DNA of 64,000 bases, taken from NCBI RefSeq assembly GCF_021130785.1, contig NW_025776813.1:1-64000 (forward strand). The letters run 5' to 3'. Shown in pieces: positions 48,401 to 58,261 of the stretch. Below the pieces are notes generated by a model. The model was not told the origin of the DNA, made no database searches, and saw only the letters and a program-made list of their open reading frames with translations. The first letter of the stretch is position 1. Every line of letters starts with the position of its first letter. Made by a program: the position numbers and the translations under genes. This DNA is from Homalodisca vitripennis. Taxonomy: Eukaryota; Arthropoda; Insecta; Hemiptera; Cicadellidae.

Positions 48401-49240
48401 ATAAAAATGTTGGAAACATCACATCTGTATCCAAATCTGTTTGGCGACGTTTGCAGATATTACTGTAAGTCAATGGATTATCTGGACGCAACAGTTTACG
48501 CTTGGATGATACATGCATAATTGAGTATACTATATCTCTTCAATAACATTGAATTACGAGTCTTGCTGTTAGATATATTTAGAAATAGATTCATTTTATA
48601 ATTTTAAAGAGATTTCTTATCGTTTTACACTGATATATTATCCATACATTTAAAATAGCTCCCGGATAAACAAGCTATTTTCAGCCAATTTTATTTGTTG
48701 TTATTTGATCTCTTTCTAATAGTGCTTGTTAAGGAATTTCATTTATACATATTTCAATTTTGAAAAGGTTAAAAAAAATTGTTTTAACTATCACGTGATG
48801 CAGGCCGAAACAGCGCCTATTAATAGTACTAAAGAAATGTGAACGGCACATAGAGTAATAATTGTGTATAGTGTAAGTGTTTCACAATAACAATATTTTT
48901 TTTACAGTTTCTGATAATTAAAGATTGAAATACCGTTTAACTATAAGACCTTCCGTACATTAGTAACTCCTCCTGTATGGTTTTTAATGTAATGCAATAA
49001 GTCATTGTAAATATTTTTTTATAACATACACATAAAAAACATAAACTTATACATAGGAAATTACTTGCAGTAATTGTAATGTTATTTACTGTTGGGGGTC
49101 TATGCGTTAATGTAATTATTATTCTTTTTGCTCTACTCCTATAGTTTAAAAATTTAATATTTAGAAGATATTAAGTTATGTAGATGATACAACGTAGAAT
49201 TTAGCGTTACATTAAATCTGTATTTGAATTAATAATGATA
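45440..49240. other. intergenic DNA, nothing recognised
   Basis: AT-rich with no coding signature. One local hairpin-like pair (cataacgcac near 46960 and gccgttttgcgttat near 46992) is the only structure noted. Confidence 0.5.
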
Positions 49241-49243
49241 GAT

Positions 49244-50282
49244 CTGTACAAATAAATATAAAATATAAAAAATAAATAACATCAAGATTAAAATATAATT
49301 ACTTAAGCAAATAATTATTTCCATCGCTGCCCTGCAATTTACATACAGTGAAAACTTTGCTTGACTTCTCTGTTAACAAGCAATTAGTGACTAACCAAAT
49401 AAAAGTGACTAACCATGATGCCATGACGTGAGAGATAGTGTTTTATTGAAATTGCAGTGTCGGATAGTGGGAAAATTCATATTTATTCATAATTACCATG
49501 TCAGGGATTTTGGTTTTTTGCATGTCATATTTACAAAGTGTATGCATGACCAAATAACGCATTACTGGATTTAGTAATATTTAATATTATGGCCGTTTTG
49601 TCGACTGTATCATGTGAAGACACAGTTCTTCCTATTGTAACGAAAAATCCTTAATCAAAATTTACCAAGAGTTGCAGTGTAATAATAAAAGGGAAAGTCC
49701 AAAATCCCAGGATCTCCTAATGTTTGCAGGCTAAAGACGTATACTTGTCGGGACGCTGACCACATGAGGGACATCATCCTTAAAGGACATGGACTTTCGT
49801 TAAACTAAATTTTTCTACGTAAGTTGATATCTCTATTAATATATGTTATAACAAACTCGGTGATATAAGCCTTCACTATTGCTCAATAACATATCATGCA
49901 GGAACATGCTTCACTATTGAATACATACCATAACAAAATTCTTTTGATTGAATTCTAAGTTAAAAATAAGAGTTTTTGGTATTTAAATTTGAGTTTGGAG
50001 GACCATATGGTATCTAAATATGTTTGTAAAAAAAGAAATGCCATACATATTATTTATTGTTTTAATATCATATCAACGTTTTGAACTATCATTACAGTAT
50101 CTATAATTGTTTAATAAAATGTAACATGAAAATAATAAAGCCGAACCTTTTATATTTTATAATAATTTTTTACATATATATAAATTGCAGGGCAGCGATG
50201 GAAATAATTATTTGCTTAAGTAATTTTATTTTAATCTTGATGTTATTTATTTTTTATATTTTATGTTTATTTACAGATTACA
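49244..50282. repeat. fold-back element with inverted repeats of about 90 bp
   Basis: 49255-49345 (aacatcaagattaaaatata through ccatcgctgccctgcaattt) is matched in reverse complement by about 50184-50275. The inner 840 bases show no gene. It could be a MITE-like element or an old inverted duplication. I did not find a clear target duplication. Confidence 0.6.
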
Positions 50283-50288
50283 GATATA

Positions 50289-50555
50289 TACATTATGTTA
50301 CATAGATATATTTAAAAATAAGCCTTGTTAGAAATAATCATAATAACCAGTTCATTTTATTAATGTGTGAAAAAGAGTACATGTGGCTAGTACTGCCGCA
50401 TCATTGACTATTAAGACTGAGGCAAGAATGTAAGTAGGACAAGAGGAGATAGACCACGTCCCTCTTTAAACAACTGATGCTAGATACAGCGTTTTCGTAT
50501 ACTGATGAGGAAAGGCGATATGAACGAAAGTAATTTTAGTAATATTTTATTACAA

Positions 50556-50620
<65 letters not shown>

Positions 50621-50720
50621 GTTACATAGATATATTTAAAAATAAGCCTTGTTAGAAATAAACCATAATAACCAGTTAATTTTATTACTGTGTGAAAAAG
50701 AGTACTTGTGGTTAGTGTGT
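50289..50720 (+). repeat. direct duplication around a (TA)n microsatellite
   Basis: 50289-50390 and 50616-50715 share ttatgttacatagatatat and aaaaataagccttgttagaa in direct orientation. A (TA)n run at 50561-50617 lies between them. A second local pair (gataggggttttgtat near 50750 and 50896, each followed by a C-rich tract) lies just downstream. Confidence 0.65.
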
Positions 50721-51223
50721 GTGCTAGACGTGTGTAAAAACTTGAGACATGATAGGGGTTTTGTATTTGAAAATGTGTTAGTTGCCCCCCTTTACTCAAC
50801 TGTAAATTTTTCATATAATCTTTTAAAATAAACGTAGAGACCTCTAGTTTGCATTAATGGATGTATTTTTTTATTCCCTTTAAAATGAGGGGTCGCATGA
50901 TAGGGGTTTGTATTAGAAAATGCTTAGTTGCCCCCCTTTACTCCCCCTTTAGAAAAGGGGGGCAAAATGTTCAACAACTTGAAAAATTAAAAAAATGTGT
51001 TATAATAGGTAGGGTCAAGGTTTCACATAGATGTCTCGCGCCGTTTAAATTATATCCAGGTCTGCCAGGACATAAAACTCACTCTGTATATATAATAACA
51101 ATATAATCATAAAGCACAACATAAAACCGAAATACTATTATATCGTTTCAATTTTCGTTTCATCAGATAGGAAGCACAATTATATTACATAATATTGTCT
51201 TACAAAATAAATTCATATATGTG

Positions 51224-51228
<5 letters not shown>

Positions 51229-51267
<39 letters not shown>
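51229..51267. repeat. (TA)n microsatellite left of the Polinton
   Basis: TA run directly upstream of the region that appears to hold the left end of the Polinton-like element. Confidence 0.85.
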
Positions 51268-51281
<14 letters not shown>

Positions 51282-51393
51282 AGTAGATAATAATATGGGG
51301 TTCCTGGCGCACTTTCGGAGCCGACCGAAAAGCAATGTAAAATACTGTTCAATGTACCATAAAGGAAGCTGAGAAATAACACAGCAAATCTCA

Positions 51394-51500
51394 ATGAAAA
51401 ATTAACCGAATCTACAGTCGTTCGTCTCCAAAAGCGATCGGTACATTACTATCTACTCTGTGGAATGAAAAATTAACCAAATCTACAGCTGTTTGCTTCT
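51394..51500 (+). repeat. subterminal direct repeat at the element's left side
   Basis: aatgaaaaattaaccgaatc (51394) and aatgaaaaattaaccaaatc (51464) are near-identical, each followed by tacag; the step is about 69 bases. Repeats of this kind are common inside Polinton terminal repeats, but that assignment is inference. Confidence 0.5.
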
Positions 51501-51653
51501 ACTTTCTTAAGCTGTGCTTTGTAAAATGTTGTCAAATCTGCTACGAATAAAGGAAAAATCTTCGAAATCTTAATAAAATTTAATCAATTTAAAAACATTT
51601 TTACTAAAAACATACTGTACTTTAATAAAAAACTTTTCTACTAAATAAACAAC

Positions 51654-52208
51654 ATGAACTCACCAAAGTCTCTACAATTTCTAGCATTAAAACAGTGCAA
51701 CAAAGATGAATTCAGTGAATTGCCGGTTTATTTTCAACAACAGTTGATACCGTCTTCGATACTTTCCTTAAATGATACAGAATTCAAAGAACTTGTAAAG
51801 TCTTTTGCAGAAAAAATGTCTAATGGAGTGTTTTACTATCGGCAAAAAACTAAAAAAGTAAGGGATTACATATTTAATATAATTACGAAAGATATTGAAA
51901 AGAAAGTAAAAAATAAACAAACAGAGAGTTTTCATCGTTTTTTTATGACATTTTTCCCATATTATACGTTCTTTCAAGATAATCAAGACTTAATTGATGA
52001 ATTTCTTAGGAATTTTTGTGAGTATCAAGATTTATCAACACAATTCATTAAAGAGCATTATAGAATTTTTCTTATAGAATATAGCCACATTTTGTGTGAA
52101 ACAAAAGGTATTACTGTAGATAATATTCCATGTGATTCCTATGAAGAAAGACACCAACTATGGTTATCAAAACAGTACTATGACGTGGGGAGGGACTGCA
52201 AGTTTTAG
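51654..52208 (+). CDS. unknown 184-residue protein
   Basis: Intact frame from ATG (aacATGAAC). The N-terminus MNSPKSLQFLALKQCNKD looks like a short helical recognition segment, and the rest is helical, rich in Phe, Tyr and Lys with no membrane segment. I do not recognise a family. An F-box or SOCS-box-like host adaptor is possible from the N-terminal pattern but not supported by a clear motif. It is the leftmost gene of the cluster and convergent with the next one. Confidence 0.65.
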   Translation: MNSPKSLQFLALKQCNKDEFSELPVYFQQQLIPSSILSLNDTEFKELVKSFAEKMSNGVFYYRQKTKKVRDYIFNIITKDIEKKVKNKQTESFHRFFMTFFPYYTFFQDNQDLIDEFLRNFCEYQDLSTQFIKEHYRIFLIEYSHILCETKGITVDNIPCDSYEERHQLWLSKQYYDVGRDCKF

Positions 52209-52218
52209 AGTTAAGACT

Positions 52219-52524
52219 TTATTCTACAAAGTTAATTGTTATAATTTCTTTATCTTTAATAGTCTTCTTTCCAGTAACAACCAAGTGTAATTTTTCATTT
52301 TTGTTTAATTCTTTAATCTTTTTCTCATCCAAAACAGTCAAAAATCTGTTCGGTAAGTGTACTTTACAATCTTCCAACTCGGCAATTATTGTAAACCCGA
52401 ATTTATCTTTCATTTTCTCCAAATTCATGATTTTGTACTTCTTTTTTTCTTCTAATTCGTTCAACTTCTTATACTCTTTAAACTTGCATTCACCAATATC
52501 ATTTAACTCTTTCAAGAACTCCAT
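52219..52524 (-). CDS. small Polinton protein, possible OB-fold ssDNA-binding protein
   Basis: 101 residues from ATG, directly downstream of the shared motif (tttttctatttaaATGG). Leading helix, then a beta-rich pattern: KYKIMNLEKMKDKFGFTII, LEDCKVHLPNRFL, KLHLVVTGKK, IITINFVE. Similar short proteins with a conserved KFG and LPxRF occur in arthropod Polintons, from memory. The alternating strands would fit an OB-fold nucleic-acid-binding protein; that is inference. Confidence 0.6.
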   Translation of the reverse strand: MEFLKELNDIGECKFKEYKKLNELEEKKKYKIMNLEKMKDKFGFTIIAELEDCKVHLPNRFLTVLDEKKIKELNKNEKLHLVVTGKKTIKDKEIITINFVE

Positions 52525-52627
52525 TTAAATAGAAAAAATTTAAAGACGGAAATGATGGAATTTGCTAACAATCACTCGAGAAGTCGGGGAGAATGTGAGT
52601 AAAACCACATTCTTTTGACGAGGTTCT

Positions 52628-52804
52628 TCATTTAATTTCTCCAAATGTACTATAAAAATCATCAAAGATTTCAGGCTTAAAATCGTAATCAAATTCAATA
52701 TCCAAATAGTGAAAGATTATAGGTAAAATCTTCTCATAATAAACATGTGTATCGATACCTACAAACCTAATGTATTGTTTGAAAAGGAAAATAATTTTTT
52801 TCAA
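52628..52804 (-). pseudogene. open frame without start, possible C-terminal part of the zinc-ribbon gene
   Basis: About 58 codons lacking an ATG. It contains FLFKQYIRFVGIDTHVYY and ends FDDFYSTFGEIK. It follows the zinc-ribbon frame by about 40 bases and may be its displaced end. Confidence 0.4.
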
Positions 52805-52842
52805 CGGTTATAAGAGATAAGTAAACATTTTTATTCTGTTTT

Positions 52843-53052
52843 CTAAATTCTGTAACAAATTTTGTTTGTTTTTTCACCTCCGTATTGTAATTTTGTAAGC
52901 AGATTATTCAAATGTGTTAGTTTATTTCGAAATTTCCTAGGTTTAGGTCTTTCGTACAAAATTAAATTACAATCTCTACAAACTAAATATTTTTTATCAA
53001 TAATTTCTCCTCTATTATAACACTTGTAACAGTTGGCATTATACTCTTCCAT
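52843..53052 (-). CDS. zinc-ribbon protein, possibly VLTF3-like transcription factor
   Basis: 69 residues from ATG in tttgtttaaATGGAA context. CYKCYNRG and LVCRDCNLI form a four-Cys zinc ribbon, followed by PRKFRNKLTHLNNLLTKLQ. Zinc ribbon followed by a basic His/Asn/Leu helix is the layout of the VLTF3-like late transcription factors found in NCLDV and some Polintons. It is short for that family, and the frame at 52628-52804 may be its missing end. Divergent from the gene at 53077, with only 24 bases between start codons. Confidence 0.45.
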   Translation of the reverse strand: MEEYNANCYKCYNRGEIIDKKYLVCRDCNLILYERPKPRKFRNKLTHLNNLLTKLQYGGEKTNKICYRI

Positions 53053-53076
53053 TTAAACAAAAAGATTTTTTTATAA
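53053..53076. promoter_or_regulatory. 24-bp bidirectional start region
   Basis: The whole gap between two divergent ATGs is AT-rich and places taaATGG on both sides (minus strand gtttaaATGG, plus strand tttataaATGG). Both copies fit the motif seen at most genes of the element. Confidence 0.55.
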
Positions 53077-53337
53077 ATGGAGATTATGGAACTAACTCTG
53101 CCGAGATATAAATTTTTCAGCGCAAATGTTTATGTTTACATTTCTACAACAGAGATAAATAGAAATAATTTCATTCTATTGTACAACTATTTAGGATATT
53201 TTGTCTATGATTACAAAGATTATTCCGGAAGAAATCGAGATTTTTCATCAACGAAAGAGTATATTTTTGAAGTTTTAGAAGGAATGAAAGAGAATAATAT
53301 GAACATCATCAATTATTGTAAAAGACAAAATGAATGA
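53077..53337 (+). CDS. unknown 86-residue protein
   Basis: Intact frame from ATG. Tyr/Phe/Asn-rich with YKFFSANVYVYIS and YIFEVLEGMKENN. No recognised motif. Its start lies in the shared taaATGG motif, which supports it being a real gene of the element. Confidence 0.55.
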   Translation: MEIMELTLPRYKFFSANVYVYISTTEINRNNFILLYNYLGYFVYDYKDYSGRNRDFSSTKEYIFEVLEGMKENNMNIINYCKRQNE

Positions 53338-54460
53338 TTGTGTCTTTGGTGTAGTGTTGTTAGTGTGCGTGTTTGCGCTATGGGGAATCACATCACATTC
53401 AACTTCTACGGTGTCTATTGTTTAAAGACTTGGCCCTGCACTGCTACTGTCCAACCAAGTTAATGGCTAGGAGCTGTAATTCGGGTCTTAGACTCTGGAA
53501 TTTTTTTGTTCCCAAGTCTCAATTTTCTTTGGTAACTACTGTGTAGAAGTTGATGGAGAGATACAATTAGGGAATTTGTGTCGGGTGTTTTGTAAGTGTA
53601 ATGTTGTATTAATGAACGATGTGAATGAATGTAATGAACGAATTAAGGAAGAGAAGGAATTAAGGAATGAAGTGGAAAGGTGAGGAAGCAAATGGCGCGC
53701 CAACCACAGTTGTCATTACTTGGCTTGTTCTATAGTCATTACACTATGGCCACTCGTGTAAAGACTTGTCCCCAACCACTGAACGACAACCATGTCTTCC
53801 TCAATAAAAAGCGCGCCTGAAGCTCTGGGATTTGAACCCAGAACCTCAGGCTTTGAAGGCAAGCGTCTTACCAACTGAGCTACGGAGAGTCTCGAAAGTT
53901 ATAAGCTATATCTCTGCTATATAAGTTGTTCAATTAGGAGTGCTAGTTTACAAGTTTATTAATAATTTTATATTTCAAAAACCACTCAACCGATTTTAAT
54001 GAAATTTGGTACACATATAGTAAATACTTAACTCTTTCGACTTAACTTATCCATAAGGGTGAAATCATCCCCCTATTTCTTAATATTCATAAAAAAAATT
54101 ATCAGAAAAAATCTGAAACTTCAAAAACAAGCGAGTTCAACTTAAAATTTCATGAAAATAACAAAATTTTCAAAAACTACCCCAATCATCCCTTATCTTA
54201 AAACTCTTATATCTCGAGAACTATTGGAGCTTTTTTTGCTGAAATTTGGTATATAGGATCAGTAAATATTAAAGTATTTTTTAAAATAATAACTTCCGGT
54301 CCAACCCTTAAGATGACCTTGGAATAGTTTTTTGTTAATATCATCCCCATTTTTTAAGATATTCTTTTGAAATTAAAAATGAATACTTATATCAATGTCT
54401 TTAACAATTCTGTAAAGTTTTAAAATTATCCGATGAATAATAGTGAAAATAACGTGATTT
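53338..54460. other. non-coding insertion zone inside the Polinton
   Basis: No gene. It holds a SINE-like stretch ending in a tRNA-like head (53812-53888) and, from about 53930, a repetitive segment with accgattttaatgaaatttg and a later variant gctgaaatttggtatatagg, phrases common in insect repeats. Both look like later insertions into the element. Confidence 0.55.
53812..53888 (-). mobile_element. tRNA-derived SINE head or tRNA pseudogene
   Basis: The minus strand has box A (TAGCTCAGTTGGTAAGACG) and box B (GGTTCAAATCC), with a perfect T arm (CTGGG/CCCAG). The acceptor ends do not pair and the anticodon stem is poor, so a working tRNA is unlikely. The sequence beyond box B, down to about 53340, may be the SINE body. 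Confidence 0.6.
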
Positions 54461-55695
54461 TTACTGAATTTCTCTAATATCGTTCTTAATCACATCATAG
54501 GCTAAAAATTTCTCAGAAACCACAACCACATAACAAATCGCGTTTTGTAACAGCTTTTTGAAAATCCATATTGATAATTATATCGTTCTTTGAACCAGAA
54601 ATATTTGTCAAACTCTTTGTTGTATCAATGACATAAATAGGTCTATTCGCTAAAAATTCTTTAGGATTGTAATACATTTCCTTATTATTACAGTAAACTT
54701 TCTTAAAATCTTGATACATCTGATACATGATTCTGAAAAGACCTCCGGAAATGTTTAAATTTTGTAATTCATCTGGATAATAAGAACCGTTCAATTTTAC
54801 TCTGATATTTTTTACATCCAAACTATCAAACTTTGAAGGATTTATTTCTTGATTATTCTGTCTATCTGTTTGAAAACCGATGATAACGAACTTGGGATTT
54901 GAAGATATTTCTATAAATATTTGTGATATCGAACGAATAAGTTGTTCCGGAAATACCTTTTTGTTCAATACATTGCCAATCTAGAAAATTAAACATAATG
55001 TTTTGACTTTTTGTAATTTCATCAATCAACCTAATTTTACTCGTGGTTTTATAATCAATCATTGGAACTCTAATAAAAAAAATCTGTAATTGTTATTTTT
55101 TCCATCAACAGGCATAACATTTTCCAGTTGCAGTCTTCAGAATCACATCATCGTCTTCTGCTCTTATAAAACTTAGATAAAATCCTCCTTTATAGATCGG
55201 AATAGTAACATTTTCAAAAAATCCTAATCCAAAATGAGATAAATTTCCAGCTGCTTCAAAAACAACCAAATTTAAAATCTGATTCAAAGCCATTAGAAGT
55301 TTGAGAAAATAACATCACTTCTTGAATACGAAATAGTTCCTTTAATTGTGCTTAATTGACCACAGTTTTCGACTTATTCTATCAATTTATTGTGTTTTCT
55401 TACTTCAATCTTAGAAAATAAAAACGGTATAAAATTATCGATTAATCTAACATTATCAGTTCCAAGATATGCTTGACCATCTTGTTTTGTTAAAGTTCCA
55501 GAAATATAAAACTGGAAGTTTAGACGAGCAAAAGTTATCTCCAAAATCAATATTAAACTCAGTTCTTTTATTCGGTTCATTCAAATGTTGTTTACTAATT
55601 GGATAGAAATTTTTAAACTCCGCCCTTTCAATATCACTAGCATATTTTCTGTAGTCCCGCCATTTAATAAGAGAAAATTTAGAAATTTTAAACAT
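54461..55695 (-). pseudogene. major capsid protein (double jelly-roll type), frameshifted
   Basis: Five overlapping frames cover about 410 codons. The N-terminal part (55695-55456) has YPISKQHLNEP. A second frame (to 55374) has QFYISGTLTKQDG and IPFLFSKIEVRKHNKLIE. A third (55293-55105) has VTIPIYKGGFYLSFIRAEDDD. Two more (55062-54513) have VKNIRVKLNGSYYPDELQNL and PIYVIDTTKSLTN, and a last shift near 54535 leads to the stop at 54461. The LNGxYYP and PIYVIDT blocks are what I expect of Polinton/adintovirus MCPs. It would be the main shell protein. At least four frameshifts; size is slightly small for the family. Confidence 0.65.
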
Positions 55696-55785
55696 CGTGT
55701 ATCATTTTTTCATCGATCTAATGTACGTTTTTATAAGAAAAGATATAAATTTTAGTAAAATAATTAAAAAGATTAGAGTCCATTT

Positions 55786-56185
55786 TTAATGATCTACTTC
55801 GTCATATTCAGGATTCTCTTCCTTAAATTTTGCGATCTCGGTCACATATTTCAATAAAATCTGCACAGGATAGTAACCGCTATCTATAATATTGTTCCAA
55901 TCAACTGTATCTTTATTTTCATCCAAAAACTTTATACTCAAGTGTTGATAGAGACAAAGAACAGACATATGATCTTTTAATTGATAATGTATATTTTCTT
56001 GAATGAACTCTGATGATAAAGTTTGATATTTAGCAATGTTATACCAATTCAATTTGTTTACGTATAATCTCATCATATCTTCGGATAATTCATATTTTTG
56101 AGAAATGTCATTCCAATGTTCTTTTTTCAAATCTCTTTCGTGTTTGCATTATAAAAAGATCGAAAGCACTGTAATGTCCCGCCAT
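55786..56185 (-). pseudogene. tryptophan-repeat protein
   Basis: The frame ending at 55786 has tandem-like units: HWNDISQKYELSEDMMRLYV, NWYNIAKYQTLSSEFIQ, and DWNNIIDSGYYPVQILLKYV. Each has W.(N/D)I followed by L and FI-type positions. Units of this kind occur in mimivirus- and Polinton-like genomes. No ATG opens this frame. The ATG at 56185 (MAGHYSAFDLF) is in another frame that stops near 56108, so a one-base shift in the A-run near 56130 probably separates start and body. Confidence 0.55.
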
Positions 56186-56213
56186 CTCTATTTATTAAGA
56201 AAAAATTTCAAAA

Positions 56214-56357
56214 TCAAGTTTTTATAAATTGGCTCTTTTTAGTGTTACATTCAGCACATTTTCCAGATATTCTCTTAACTCCATTGATGTTTGCATAGTA
56301 TTTTATATCATTTGTTGCAGTTTTTTCTTTACATCTCACACAATATATGAGCGCCAT
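56214..56357 (-). CDS. DUF5679-like zinc-ribbon microprotein
   Basis: 47 residues, MALIYCVRCKEKT at the start, then GVKRISGKCAECNTKKSQFIKT at the end. CVRC and CAEC make a four-Cys zinc site. The pattern xYCxxC...GxCxxC...xxFxK fits the small DUF5679-type proteins often seen in Polintons and large DNA viruses. Start in cttatataaATGGCG, the shared motif, 14 bases after the coiled-coil gene. Function unknown; nucleic-acid binding is likely from the basic tail. Confidence 0.75.
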   Translation of the reverse strand: MALIYCVRCKEKTATNDIKYYANINGVKRISGKCAECNTKKSQFIKT

Positions 56358-56371
56358 TTATATAAGGAAAA

Positions 56372-57414
56372 TTAGTCATCATAGCCGCCTAATCCATTAA
56401 ATCTGTTATCAATGTTTTCAAAAGATTTATTAACATCTTCTTTAAATTTATTAAAGTTTTCTTCTAGTTTATTTACTTTATCGAGATATAAAGAGTATTG
56501 ATCATCTATTCTTTTAAGTAATTCATTATTATGTGTTACATTCTCAGTGAAACGTGTACCTAAATTTTCAAAAAAGTTTATTTTCTCATTGAAACGTGTA
56601 TCAAAATTTTTCCAGAATTTTGTTTTCAATTACTTCACCAACTAATTCATTAACATTATTTTTATATGTATTAAAGTTTTCTTCTAGTTTATTTACTTTA
56701 TCAAGTAATTCACCAACATCGTCTACTGATCTTTTACTTCTTTCATCAAGTTTTTCATAGACTTCTGTTGTAAAATCTTTAACATGCTGTTTATGATTCT
56801 CATAATTTTTGTTTTAGTTCATTAAACATTTTAACAGGATCTTCTAATTGAATCATTACAACAACATCAAATGGATTAATTCCTTTACTAACACCGCTAA
56901 TTCTTTTTCCTTTAAAATCTAAGGCAATTTTAACATTCGGATCATGTAAATCAACAATATCGATGTTTTCTGATAATTTTAGAGGTTTTAAAATTTGTTC
57001 TTTAACAACAACATCATGTTTGTCAATACCAGGTCGAACACCGACAATTCTTTTTTTATTAGCTAAACTAACATAATTCTTTTCAACTTTGATCGCTTCA
57101 GTAATTTTATCAGCTTTTTCGATATGAGACATTAAATTGGTAAATAATTTTTTTACACCATCACCAACTTCTTTTTCCAATGTTTTTATTTTATCAGCAA
57201 CTTCATTTGAACTCATGAAATTTGCAAGTTTGTTATCATATTCTGCTTTAAAATCTTCAATCTCGACAGCAAACATATCTGAATCTGGAAGGTTTTGTAA
57301 TACATTTTCTAACTTGTTATCAAACTCATTTCTCAAACTATCAAAATTCAAACTATTATCTACATTTTGAATAATTTGTGTTCCAAATACGTCAAAAATA
57401 TTTTGTGAATCCAT
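56372..57414 (-). pseudogene. coiled-coil, fibre-like virion protein
   Basis: Start chosen at MDSQNIFDVF (57414, context aataaatATGG) rather than 27 bases upstream. Long heptad-like helices to about residue 110, then two related units, KKRIVGVRPGIDKHDVVVKE and KGKRISGVSKGINPFDVVVM, then more coiled coil (LDKVNKLEENFN occurs twice) ending NRFNGLGGYDD. Frameshifts near 56810 and 56640 split the frame. Trimeric coiled coil plus short repeats suggests a fibre or attachment-type structural protein; this is inference. Overlaps the end of the protease gene by 23 bases. Confidence 0.55.
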
Positions 57415-57787
57415 ATTTATTAAGTAATAATTTGTTAACAACTTCTTTAAAATCTTTACCAGTACTCAGTTCATTCAAAACAAAAACACATAAATGACCA
57501 CAAATTGGGGGATCTTTATAGTCTTGAATCTGAGAATCATTGTAGTAGACGCTTGATTTTTTCAAATATTTAATCAATTCTATAGGTGGTTTGTCCTCAA
57601 TTCTTCCATACGAATCAAAATAACATGCATTCTTATCATTTTTATAATAACAAATCCAATGCGTTCCACTTCCCATAATCGAGTCTAAATTCACAATTCC
57701 ACATTCAAATTTCTTAACTTTTTCAGGTAATGTATCTCTCATGAAGATTCCTCTAAAATGTTTAATATTTTTGCAGATTTCTTCCAA
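57392..57787 (-). CDS. adenovirus-type maturation cysteine protease (C5-like)
   Basis: FRGIFMRDTLP and ECGIVNLDS near the N-terminus, then GTHWICYYK (catalytic His), CYFDSYGR (acidic residue of the triad) and PPICGHLCVFVLNEL (nucleophile Cys). This is the Polinton/adenovirus protease, which processes capsid and core proteins during virion maturation. The body is intact but there is no ATG: the frame opens just after an 11-base A run shared with the end of the upstream gene. A one-base error there, or re-initiation, would explain it. Confidence 0.85.
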   Translation of the reverse strand: MEEICKNIKHFRGIFMRDTLPEKVKKFECGIVNLDSIMGSGTHWICYYKNDKNACYFDSYGRIEDKPPIELIKYLKKSSVYYNDSQIQDYKDPPICGHLCVFVLNELSTGKDFKEVVNKLLLNKYGFTKYF

Positions 57788-57798
57788 TTCCCCGAATG

Positions 57799-58257
57799 TT
57801 AAAGGTTTAATTTTTTTTTTTCAATGTTTGATTTCACGTAATTCAAAGTTTTTTCATCTAATCCAGATCCTGTAACATCTTCCAACTCTTTATCTAACCA
57901 ATTTAAAATGTTTCGAACAATAGGAATCACATCCTTTTTAACGATTGGAGCAGCTTTACGAACATAAGGAACAACATTTTTAACAACTGGAATATTTTCT
58001 CCAAAATCTAATAAATCTTTCAAAAGTCCACCATTTTTGAGTTCTTTCAACTGATTATAAGAAAATTCTATTCTGGTTCCTTTATTGTTTTTCTTATGTT
58101 TTTCGAGTTTATTGTATTGTCTATTTGTTAAAAATATCTTATCTTCGCCATTTTTTAGTTGATCTATTTTAAATTGAATACTAACGGGTATTTTCTTCTT
58201 AAAAGCGGATTTTATTTTTTCTTTCTGATTTTTGCTGAAGTTTACGTTCACCTCCAT
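57799..58257 (-). CDS. minor virion protein candidate
   Basis: 152 residues from ATG in aactatataaATGGAG. The basic N-terminal half (KKKIPVSIQFKIDQLKNGED) is followed by NGGLLKDLLDFGENIPVVK and an amphipathic Val/Ile/Pro/Lys segment (VRKAAPIVKKDVIPIVRNIL), ending in KSNIEKKKLNL. Proteins of this layout are regularly found next to the protease in arthropod Polintons. The amphipathic segment could act on membranes like adenovirus pVI; that is inference. Ends in the A run that precedes the protease. Confidence 0.6.
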   Translation of the reverse strand: MEVNVNFSKNQKEKIKSAFKKKIPVSIQFKIDQLKNGEDKIFLTNRQYNKLEKHKKNNKGTRIEFSYNQLKELKNGGLLKDLLDFGENIPVVKNVVPYVRKAAPIVKKDVIPIVRNILNWLDKELEDVTGSGLDEKTLNYVKSNIEKKKLNL

Positions 58258-58261
58258 TTAT

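Noticed and set aside
51200..51394. 64-codon minus-strand frame
   Set aside because: Also driven by a (TA)n run; no protein features.
53812..53888. functional tRNA gene
   Set aside because: The T arm is good, but the acceptor ends do not pair and the anticodon stem is mismatched, so a SINE head or pseudogene fits better.
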